DNA of 64,000 bases, taken from assembly GCA_017654935.2 (NCBI GenBank), contig CM065699.1, positions 38,768,450-38,832,449 of the forward strand, given 5' to 3'. The notes under the pieces were generated by a model that saw nothing but the letters and a program-made list of their open reading frames with translations, was not told the origin of the DNA and ran no database searches. This DNA is from Phymorhynchus buccinoides. Lineage: Eukaryota > Mollusca > Gastropoda > Neogastropoda > Raphitomidae. Shown here one piece after another: positions 34,101-46,100 of the stretch (positions are counted from its first letter, which is position 1; each line of letters begins with the position of its first letter). The position numbers were made by a program, and so were the translations under genes.

Positions 34101-37100
34101 GGACTAGATGGAGACATACTCCCTGGACCTGGGAGTCTCAGGTGTGTGTGTGTGTCTGTCTGTCTGTCTGTCTGTCTGTCTGATGTGTGTGTCTGTCTGT
34201 CTGATGTGTGTCTGTCTGTCTGATGTGTGTGTCACCTATGCAAAGGCCGTCATCATGCTAGAGGAGGACTAGATGGAGACATATTCCCTGGACCTGGGAG
34301 CGTCAGGTGTATGTGTGTGTGTCTCTGTCTGTCTGATGTAGTGTGTGTGTGTCTTTCTGTCTGTCTGTCTGATGAGTGTGTGTGTGTGTGTGAGTGACTT
34401 GCATAAAGCCATCATGCTGCAGGAAGACAAGATGGAGAAATATACCCTGGATCTGGGAGTCTCAGGCATGTGGGTGGTATGGGGCTGCTCTTGTGTTGGT
34501 AGGGCAGGTGGGGTTAGCGCGTCTCTGTGCCCCGTCCTGACCTTCGGGTGTTTCTTTGTGTGTGATGTTTGCAGACCTGTTTACCATTCCGGTTTAGCCG
34601 GAATTATTCCGGAAATTTGCTAAAATTCCGGGTAAAATAGTAAATTCCGGATGAACGCTGAAAATTCTGGATTTCGAAAAACCGTCTATTATTTGTTTCC
34701 GTTCGTAGTAAAAGACGCAAGGGTTGACCGAAACGTGTACCTAACACGCTACGTCATCAGAAAAGGGGTTGTGCTTGACGTCACATGCATTAAATGCTGC
34801 ATTTTCATTGGTTAAAGGGGTGAAATAATGTTTTTATTTTGGTCGATCTATTTCGGGACTGAGCAAATGGCGGCCAGACTTTTACTGTCGATTCGAAGAG
34901 CTTTCCATGCAGTTTTTTAATGGTAGAAATTGTAATTAGGGCTTGAAATGAGTCAATTTAGATTATATTATCACTGGAAAATACGATGATGTGAGAATTT
35001 TGAAGTTTTCAACGGAAAATGAAGTGAAAATTGATCGTGATGGTGCCGAGTTGCAACTTGGCATCCGCCGATCCGCAGCTGAGTGATTTTTCTCTGTCCG
35101 ATCGTGGACATTTCCAGGTATTTTGCTTTTTCCAGCTTGTTTTATACTAAAATTGACTAAGAATTAGTGACTGAATTTACTAATAAAACTTTTCTGGCGA
35201 AATTGAGCCAAGAAATCATCACAATATTGAAAATCGACGCCGATGTTCGCGGAAAGAAGAACAAGAAACCGCTTTATCGCGAGTCGTGTACAGATCATGT
35301 GAATTCCGGTTTTTGTTCTCAAATTCCGGGGGTTTTGGTGGCAAATTCCGGGTTTTTCATTATAAGGGTAAACAGGTCTGTGTTTGTGTATGTGTGTTTG
35401 ATGTTTGTGTGTGTGAGATGTTTGTGTGCGTGTGTGTATGTGATGTTTGTGTGTGTGTGTGTGTGTACATGTGTATGTGAGATGTTTGTGTGTGTGTGTA
35501 CATGTGTATGTGAGATGTTTGTGTGTGTGTGATGTTTGTGTGTGTGTGTGTGTACATGTGTATGTGAGATGTGTGTGTGTGTGTGTGTGTGAGACGTGTG
35601 TGTGTGTGTGTGTGTGTGATGTTTGTGTGTGAGATGGTTGTGTGCATGTATGTGTGGGTATGGCATGTGCATGTGTGCTTGCAAAAGTGTTTGCATGCAC
35701 ATGGGTGTAACTTTTCCTGGTATACAAGAATTTCCTGTTTTTCAATTTTACCAGAAAAGGAAGTTCCTTTTTTTTAAATGTGTCAAACAAGATCTTTGTG
35801 TATCTACTGTGTTTTTCAAACACCTTAAAATAAGCATTTGTATAAATTGTGGAAAAAGCAAACTAAAATACCTTCATAAACAAATGTTTGCTTCAGCTGC
35901 AGGGGGACATTAGTCCTGGACCCCGGCCTTTCAGGGGTTTTTCATTTTGTGTCGTTGCACCCATGCGTGCAAATCAAAAGATTCTAGGTTTAACGAGCAG
36001 TTGCATTGTGCAGAAGACAGTTGATCTGTACTCTGCAGATTGCAACAAATTGTCCTGTGCGCTACGATGCAGACTGTATTACCATATCTTTGCATAATGC
36101 TGATCATGCGAGGACCTGTGTGTTTTCCAGGATTTTATAGAAGCACCCATGGTATGGTGCACATTGATGTCATTGTGCTGTGCAGATTTCCATATCTTTG
36201 CCATAATGCTGATGCAAACGCCTGTTGTCCAGGATTTTGTAGAAGCACCCGTAGTATGGTGCAGATTGTAATGTGCAGATTTCCATAGCTTTGTCATAAT
36301 GCTGGTGTAAAGCACCAGTTGTCCAGGATTTTGTAGAAGCACCCATGGTATGGTGCAGATTGTAATGTGCAGATTTCCATAGCTTTACCATAATGCTGGT
36401 GTAAAGCACCAGTTGTCCAGGATTTTGTAGAAGCACCCATAGTATGGTGCAGATTGTAATGTGCAGATTTCCATAGCTTTGTCATAATGCTGGTGTAAAG
36501 CACCAGTTGTCCAGGATTTTGTAGAATCACCCATGGTACTGAGTAGATTGTACTGATTCTATGTCTCGAGGCCCAGGACATAGGACATAGTCCTGATAAA
36601 GCTGAACATGTCCTATTGTGTCTCCCCATGATAGTGTGCAGATGCAAAGACCAGTCCTGCTAAAATTGAACTCTGCTGGACTTTGTCCTGCCAATTTCTG
36701 CAAGAGCCAGGACATTTTTTATTTTTTAGGTATTGATTTCTGCAAGAGCCAGGACATTTTGTCCCATTGATTTCTGCAAGAGCCAGGACATTTTGTCCTA
36801 TTGTGCAGATACAAGAGCCAGGACATTTGTAGAAGCTATGATATTTTTACAAGAGCCGGGGACATTTTGTCCTATTGATTTCTGCAAGAGCCAGGACATT
36901 TTGTTCTATTAATTTCTGCAAGAGCCAGGATATTTTGCCCTGTTGATTTTTGCAAGAGCCAGGACATTTTGTCCTATTGATTTCTGCAAGAGCCAGAACA
37001 TTTTGTCATTGATTTTTGCAAGAGCCATGATAGTGTGTCCTATTGATTTCAAAGTTTCAGGACAGTTTTGTCTAATCACGTTTACATCCTGGGTGCATCA

Positions 37101-40100
37101 GTGAGATTGTGCTGTGCAGATTTCCTTATATTTTCCATAATGCTGATGCAAAGGCCAGTTCCCCAGGAGTTTGTAGAGGCGCCCATGATAGAGTGCACAT
37201 TGTACTACTGTGCAGATTTCCTTATATTTTCCATAATGCTGATGCAAAGGCCAGTTCCCCAGGATTTTGTAGAAGCACCCATGATAGAGTGCACATTGTA
37301 CTACTGTGCAGATTTCCTTATATTTTCCATAATGCTGATGCAAAGGCCAGTTCCCCAGGAGTTTGTAGAGGCGCCCATGATAGAGTGCACATTGTAAAGT
37401 GCAGATTTCCTTATATTTTCCATAATGCTGATGCAAAGGCCAGTTCCCCAGGAGTTTGTAGAGGCGCCCATGATAGAGTGCACATTGTACTACTGTGCAG
37501 ATTTCCTTATATTTTCCATAATGCTGATGCAAAGGCCAGTTTTCCCCAGGAGTTTGTAGAGGCGCCCATGATAGAGTGCACATTATACTACTGTGCAGAT
37601 TTCCTTATATTTTCCATAATGCTGATGCAAAGGCCAGTTCCCCAGGATTTTGTAGAGGCAACCATGATAGAGTGCACATTGTACTACTGTGCAGATTTCC
37701 TTATATTTTCCATAATGCTGATGCAAAGGCCAGTTCCCCAGGATTTTGTAGAGGCGCCCATGATAGAGTGCACATTGTACTACTGTGCAGATTTCCTTAT
37801 ATTTTCCATAATGCTGATGCAAAGGCCAGTTCCCCAGGATTTTGTAGAGGCAACCATGATAGAGTGCACATTGTACTACTGTGCAGATTTCCTTATATTT
37901 TCCATAATGCTGATGCAAAGGCCAGTTCCCCAGGATTTTGTAGAGGCGCCCATGATAGAGTGCACATTATACTACTGTGCAGATTTCCTTATATTTTCCA
38001 TAATGCTGATGCAAAGGCCAGTTCCCCAGGATTTTGTAGAAGCACCCATGATAGTGTGCAGATCCAAAGGCCAGTTTTCCAGGTTTTGTAGAAGCACCCA
38101 TGATAGTGTGCAGATGCAAAGGCCAGTTTTCCAGGTTTTGTAGAAGCACCCATGATAGTGTGCAGATGCAAAGGCCAGTTTTCCAGGTTTTTGTAGAAGC
38201 ACCCATGATAGTGTGCAGATGCAAAGGCCAGTTTTCCAGGTTTTTGTAGAAGCACCCATGATAGTGTGCAGATCCAAAGGCCAGTTTTCCAGGTTTTTGT
38301 AGAAGCACCCATGATAGTGTGCAGATCCAAAGGCCAGTTTTCCAGGATTGTGTAGAAGCAACCATGATAGTGTGCATATTGTCCTCTTTTTCTTCTTCTT
38401 CCAGTAATGTCCACCTGCCGTTTATCAGCAATTATTAACATATACAGGGGTTCAAAGACGAAGATGGGCAGCATGGGATAACATAGGATTTGAGATAGAT
38501 ATTAGATAATAGATAAGCATTTGTTGTACAGAATGATATTTCAAAGATATGAAGAGAGGTATGTGGCTTGGTATTTTATAGGCTTGAAGTGGGTGGGGGA
38601 GGGTTGAGTAAAATTTCAGTGAAATGTAAGATAGAAGAAGGAGTAAGTCATGCACAACCGTTTAGTGCCCCGGTTCAGCCGGAGACACCCGGGCCCCACA
38701 TGATGCATGCAGAGGGGAAAACGTACACGAGTCATGCACAACCGTTAAGCAGGTCCCACATGCATTAAAGAAGAACAAAAATAATCTGCTGCTGTGCAGA
38801 TTTCCATATCTTTGCCATAATGCTGATGCAAAGGCCGGTGCGCCTGAAGAACCGTCCCCTGTTCCGCAATCGGCCCGTGGGTCGCAAGGAGTGGCGGAAC
38901 CTGTCCCCGGAGAGGCAGCAGGCGCTGCGCGAAGAGTTCGCGGTCATCCACGACCGGGTGCTGCAAACCCTGCGCGACATGCCCAGCGCTCTGTGGTTTA
39001 TCTTTAGGTAACTTAGCTGGTGCGGAGAGTTCAGGTCTGAAGTGAAGATATGGGTAGTCTGCATGAAGTACGTTGGCAGGCACCCAATTCTGGTATTAAT
39101 GCCAACGTTAGTGTTTTAAAAGTTTATGGTTTTTTTTTGGTATTTGGTACTTTATAGTCACAGGCGTCTCTGAAATTCGGGTTGCTCCCACATGGAGAGC
39201 GCGTCACAGCCAGATGCGCACCACCCCCTTTTTTCTGCATGCAGATTTTTTGTGCAACTGATGAAGAAGCAAAGGGGGTAAATTTTTACTAAATGACGAC
39301 GTTTTGGTTGCCACTGGGTTTTTTTGTGTGCTAAGTGCATGGGCACATGGGACCTTGGTTTATCGTCTCATCCGAAAGACCGTAAGGTCTATAGTGCAGA
39401 GTGAGAGGAAAAATCCCCTGTACCCAGGTTCGAGCTCTGGTTTATTGTATCCGAGGCGAACGCGTTTCCTCTGTGCCATTCTACACCTGACTGTCAGCAG
39501 TCATATGATATCGATTGAACATTTGAACGTATGCCTTATGGGGAAAGTATGTCATCAAGTTAACAAGCCACACGCAAAAAAAAATAAATAAGAAAACAGT
39601 GATTTATGTCTTGAGGCCTAAAGCTGTATTCCATCCCATAATGATGGGTGCATTTGCCTGAGCAATGTCAACTGAAGCTGTGATCATCATCATAATTTGT
39701 TCTAAAACTCAATTTAAACACCACACTCTAATTTTTTTTCTCCATGACATGAAATGGTATGTTTCTCAAAGAACTGCCCATTCGGGTAGAGCTAATGCCA
39801 TTGATTGATTGCAGAACAATAATAACACACACTGTACATAATTATATGTAAGTTTTGTTAAATTTTGGATGTAGTCAAAACATTATCTTCAGGCTTCAAC
39901 TGTCACTCTCATCTAAAGACCTACCACGTCACGTGTATTTTCCCTCTCTACCTGTAAAAGATTTCTTACCAGCGAGAAGAGGGAAACGCGTGAAAACCGT
40001 GATTTTCACTCATGGGTGTGGTGGGTCTTTAATGTTTTATTTTTCACTCAGGCAAATTGGAGGAAAGGCAAACCCAGAGTAAACTGCTTTGTCATGATTT

Positions 40101-43100
40101 AACAATGATGAAAAGCCGCACAGTGCTGTACCGGTACTCAGCATAGGTGAGCTGTTGTCCTGTTAACTCTTTCGCATCACAATGATTTTGACATTAAAAA
40201 AACTCGCAAATCACTCCAGCCATACTACACACAAACAAAACAGACATAAACAAAAAGAGAAATGAAAGAAGATTACGGGTTTTTACTTCAGGTTTAGACA
40301 TAGGGAAGTGGTCGATCAGACTTTTTTTTATTTATAGACTTTATACATTTTTTTTTTAGACTTTATATAGAAAAACTCTACAGCAATTAGTTTCCCCACT
40401 TCAAACCACTACAAACGCAAAGTAAGAGGCAAAAGTGTGGTCTAAGGGAGCGAAGCGAGTTTAGAAGTAACCAAAGTGTGGCATGCACACCAATTTACTT
40501 CCCTTGAAACAAATTCATCGAATTGACAGTTTTATATTAATTCTGGCCATATATGGGTGGAACGACTTGAATGAGTTAATGCTGTCCATTTCCTTGTGAG
40601 CAAGCAGTAATGTCCCGAAGCCCAGGCCCGGTGATAGGACATTGTCATATTAACACTAAAAAATGTCCTGTTCTGTTCCTCCCTATCGGGACAACATGTC
40701 CTGTTGGAATTTCACACTGGCGTACATTGTCCTTTTGATTTCTGCAAGAACCAGGACATTTTGTCCTATTGATATTTGCAAGAGCCAGGATAATTTGTCC
40801 TATTGGTTTTCTTGTTTCCTGACAGTTTGTGCTGTCTCTGTTCCATCCTCGGCGCATCGCGTACATTTGCCTTAGCTCTCTCACAGCTAGACATGTGTTC
40901 AAGAGTTGCCAATTAGAACAGTTCTTCTTCTTTCTTCTTTGATTAAACAACCACCTTCATCATTTTGATGGTTCTGTCGTTGGAACTGGGGGACTCCAGC
41001 CAGGCAGAAAAAACTGCTGGTTTTCGCTACAACTTTTGAGTGTCTGGACTCAAAACCAGTTTCAAACCTCTGCTTTTTAGTGCAGCGTGCATTTAACTGA
41101 CCTCTCACAGCCAAGCGTGAGTTTGACTCCAACATGATCAAACCTCTGCTTTTCTGCATGCAGACTTCCAGTTGTTTGGGTACATTGACTGACCTCTCTC
41201 ACAGCCAAACGTGAGTTCGACTCAGGACTAAAACCATGATCAAACCTCTGCTTTTCTCCATACTTCCATTTGTTTGGCAAAATTTTGGTTCATCTGCCTA
41301 TCAAAAGGGAGAGAATGCTTTTGCCGAGCCACATGATTCAAGACTTGCAAAATAAAACACTAGTCTGCTTATTTTCACTAGAACTTTTGATTCCCTGGAC
41401 TCAAATCAGTATAAAATCTCTACTTTTCTCCAGATTTTCAGTTATTCGGTGAGATGTTGGTTCAGCAGCTGATCAAATGGGAGAGAATTCAAGACTTCCA
41501 AAATAAAACATTTCTGCTCATTACCTCTAGAACTGTTGATTCTCTGGACTCAAATCAGTATCAAATCTCTACTTTTCTCCAGATTTTCAGTTATTCGGTG
41601 AGATGTTGGTTCAGCAGCTGATCAAATGGGAGAGAATTCAAGACTTCCAAAATAAAACATTTCTGCTCGTTACCTCTAGAACTGTTGATTCTCTGGACTC
41701 AAATCAGTATCAAATCTCTATTTTTCTCCAGATTTTCAGTTATTCGGTGAGATCTTGGTTCAGCCGCCGATCAAATGGGAGAGAATTCAAGATTTGCAAA
41801 ACAAAACACCGTTCTGCTCGTTTTCACTTCTACTCAATCCATCAAACCTCTACTTTTCTCCAGATTTTCAGTTATTCGGTGAGATCTGTTCAGCGGCCTA
41901 TCAGAAGGAAAAAAATGCACTTGCCAAGTCACATGATTCAAGACTTGCAAAATAAAACACATTTCTGCTCATTAGCTCTAGAACTGTTGATTCTCTGGAC
42001 TCAAACCAGTATCAAATCTCTTGCTTTTCTCCAGATTTTCAGTTATTCGGTGAGATCTTGGTTCAGCGGCTGATCAAATGGGAGAGAATTCAAGACTGGC
42101 AAAATAAAACACTCCGTTCTCCTCGTTTTCATTTCAACTTTTGATTCCCTGGACTCAATCCGGTATCAAATCTCTTGCTTTTCTCCAGACTTCCGGTTGT
42201 TTGGGGAGATCTTGGTTCAGCGGCCGATCAAGCGGAGCCGAATGCACTTGCCGAGCCGCATGACGGCGGAAGACCTGCGCTACATGCGAGTGATGGCGCA
42301 GCAGCACTTTGATCAGATCATGAAGGTGCTGAGGGACATGCCCCGCTGCCTGCTCCTGATCATCAGGTGGGCGTCTAGCGGACATACAGGCAGGCTTCAG
42401 GGGTAGTTGCTAAAGTGGAACCTCCATTCTAGGACCTTCAAAAGTCATCCCAAATGAGGTCTTATACATGGATGCAACCTTGCCTCGGATACGAGGCAGC
42501 GCCTGTTTTTCAAAATTTTGACCACCAAAAAAAAATTGATTCAAAGTTCAAGGGTAAAAAAAGAGTTGAATTGTCACTTTACAAGCCTGGAATAAGCTTC
42601 AAATTGAGTATGATTTTTGCTTTTTCTTCAGCTTCAGGGGGCAACCCCTCCCTGATCCCCCAACAGGGGCCTGGGCGGCCCTTGGACCCCTGCCTTGCCT
42701 GTTTTTGGATTTTCTCCAGTTGCATCCCATGCTTATTTGAGGGAGGTAATTTTCATACTTACAAAGAAGGGCAATGTCTCAGAGAAGTAGGTGGGAGTCT
42801 TATAACGGGAAGTGGGAGGGAGTCTTATAACAGGGGGTCTTATAAGGGAGATCCCACTGTAGTAGATAAAATGCTAAGTTTGGGGAGAAGAGTGTGTGAG
42901 GAGAGAGAGTTGGTTTGGGTTGGGTTTGGGAGATAGAAACGGCCTATGTTTTGTTGGACGTATCGAGTTTTATTGTTGTTTTTCGTGGGGTTGGTTTTTT
43001 TAGGTTTGGAATTGAAACTCTTTATATTGTTATTGTTTGTCTGTTTGTTTGTTTGTTTGTTAAAGCAAATGTTGATGTCTGTCTTGAGATTCTCACGAAT

Positions 43101-46100
43101 CATGAAGATAATTTACGGGGGTTGTAAATATGATAATATTTCAACTAGGTATCAAATTTGCCATTCAATCTGTTCCTACTTTATTTAGTTTTTCAGTACA
43201 TTTAGATCATTTCTTTCTTTTTTAATATTAGTTTCTCTTTTAAGGAGGTAATTTCTAATATTTCAGGGAGGAAAATATGAAAATAATAATGTACTTGTTT
43301 GACAAGAGACATTGAGAGCGCTGGAAATATCAAAATGGTCTAGTTATACAAGATAAGTCGTGCATCTGACGACTTGAAACATTGTAAAAGTGAAATTTGA
43401 CACGATCTGTCTTAGAGTTTTAGCTAGTTTTATTTGAATACAATCTATTGAGATATTTAAAGTCAACAACAGGATTTAATTCCTACCCTTCCCAAATCCA
43501 TTATTATGTGTGTGAACTTTGGACTTTTCCATTGTTTCAATTAATATTAGTCCGATGCACGAGTTATCTTGTTGAATCAGTTTTTGGTTATTGTTGGTTC
43601 TTGTGTTTGACATATAGTATAGCATAGTATAGTGTGGGACTGGCTCAAGCCTAAGCCTCGCGGCTTACAAACGTCCCTTCATTGACACTGTTTTGTTTGC
43701 TTAAAGCATGCCTTTTAAAATTATGATTGTAATTCAATCATCATATTCAAAACATAGTTGACTAAAATTTTCATTTTTGTCAAGGAGATTTTTGAAGGTA
43801 TTTAGTGTTGGTGCTCTCTTTAGGTTAGGTGTTAGTAAATTCCAGAGGTTAGCAACTCGATTACTAAAACAATGTTTACGACTGTTAGTATTGCAACGCT
43901 GTATATCTAATTTTCCCTCTTGATTTCTAGTGCTGTTATAAATGGACAGTGTAAAAAGAGAATCAATGCTAATGTCATCTAAGTTGTTAAAAATGTTCCT
44001 TCCTCATCATTATACGTTTGAGATGTTGTGTTCAAGTTATAAGCTATTTATTTATTATGCATTTGATATTCAAAGCCTGCCTGTATCGGAAGCCCATCTG
44101 ATGATGTATAAGTGTGCAGCAAGTGATTTGAGCCCAAACAAGCTATCCTCTGTTTTGCACTTTTCTTTTCCAGTTTGAAAAATTCTGTTGAAAATTTTGC
44201 TTTGTCTGCCACAACTGAAGAAAGCTCTCCTTCCAGAGTCGTTCCTCTTAAATTTGATGTTGAGAAAAGGACAAGTCTTTCGGATGAGACGATAAACCCA
44301 GGTCCCGTGTGCCCATGCACTTAGCACATGTTAATCCCAGTGGCAACGAAAAAGTTGTCATTCGGTCAAAATTTACCCATCCTTCCTCATCAGTCACACA
44401 AAAATCGCATGCAAAAAAAATAATTTGGCTTTGGCTGCGACGCGCTCTCCAGATGGGAGCACCCCGAATTTCACAGAGACACCTCTACCTAATACAGTGG
44501 AATCTCCCTTATAAGACCTCCCATTATAAGACTCCCTCCCATATAAGACCTACATCTTTGAGACATTGCCCTTTGTAAGTATTAAAATTACCTCCCTTAT
44601 AGGGACCCCTCCCTTAAAATTACCTCCCTTATAAGACCCCTCCCTTATCAGACCTCAATCTATTCTAACCATACTGACCAACACTCAAACAATAGCATTA
44701 GACTTCCTCAGATTGGAAACCATACTCTAGCAACACAAAAACAATAAGGGCAAAGGACGATAACTCCCCCTTTCCAGAAGTAAGTATGATCTCACTTTAC
44801 TTCCGGTCACTTGGTCCCTTTGCCTTAGGAGCTCACTTTTCCATTCTCCATGTGGAACGACAGATCCTCGCTTGGAAACCTCCCTGTGCCTCTCCACTTA
44901 TTGTAACTGGTTCACCTTGGTTAGTTTGTCATTTCTATTTTGAATTTATAAAAAAAAAATTGTCGACGAAATAGGATTTTACGCCCTCTGCGGTCTTTCG
45001 ACCATGTGGGGCATTTTTAAATACAAAGATAGTGGGAACAATACTGGAGGCAATGCCCGGAGGCAGTGCAACACCAGTAAAGTCCCAATTTTTTTAGCAA
45101 TACAGATATGTGTAGCAGTAACCACGCCTCGGTTAAACCTCCTCGGCTATGGTACCGCCACAATAAAAGAGTAAAAAATGTTGTCTTTACTATTTTAGTT
45201 CAATATTATTCAACATTCTTTCGTTTTCTTTGGGTGTTTCTTGTGAACATCTATCGATTTATTTTTAATTTTCTGCCTTTTTCCTGGTTTTTCTTTCTTG
45301 TTCGATTGACTTGAAATTCTTCATTGTCTGAACCTTGTTAGTATGTCATCTTCTTCTAGTGTTGCTCGGTCGAGTAACATGACTACTTCTTCTTCTTCTG
45401 TGGTGGTTTCAACCGAGCCTAGATTCGTCTCCCCAGTCAGTCACTCCTCTGTTTCAAAGTCTTCTAAAACTTCGTCTCATTCATCTAAGAAAGTCTTCTT
45501 CTTCAGTCAAGTCTTCTTGTAAGACTCCTCCTTTCTTCTTCTTCAAAAGAAGTTCAAGTTTCTTCGGAAACTACTCTTCCGAACTCTCCTTTTGAGCTCC
45601 TCCGAAATCGAAATGTGTCGGATGTACGCATCGGGGAGACCACTGAAAACTGAAAACCAGACGCATACGTACCTTACTCATTATGGCCATATGGCCTGGG
45701 AATTCAGAAGAAGAAGAAGACTCTGACATTAGTGCATCCGTAATACTAACAAGACTTGGAATGAAAAAAGAACGTGAGCTTAATGGGGAAATGAATTAAC
45801 GTAATTAGGCCGCAAGTTTTTATTGACAAAATTTGTCACACTGATCCATTCTGTGCCGCGCCGCTGCATTTTTTTTCTTTTTCTGAGCCAGCTTCTTTGG
45901 GTTTGCCTTTACTCCTTTGCTGAAGGAAACGTTAGAAAGTGATTAGAAATGTGTATGACAATTGTGAAAGTCACCTTTGCGAGGAACTTTCATGTAAGTT
46001 ACCGTAGTTTACGGACTACAAGGCGCACCCCCAAATTTTACACAAAATTCAGGTCTTGCTATTATGGTTTCTTACTATACTGGTCTCCAAAATTTAAGGG

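Noticed and set aside
35164..35823. 219-codon His/Thr-rich minus-strand frame
   Set aside because: Encoded by (CA)n-type microsatellite; the same holds for the Cys/Val frames at 6553, 14138, 61412 and 63425.
37109..38143. 344-codon open frame
   Set aside because: It reads through the 96-bp exon-edge array in a frame other than that of exon 10a; open only because the unit lacks stops.
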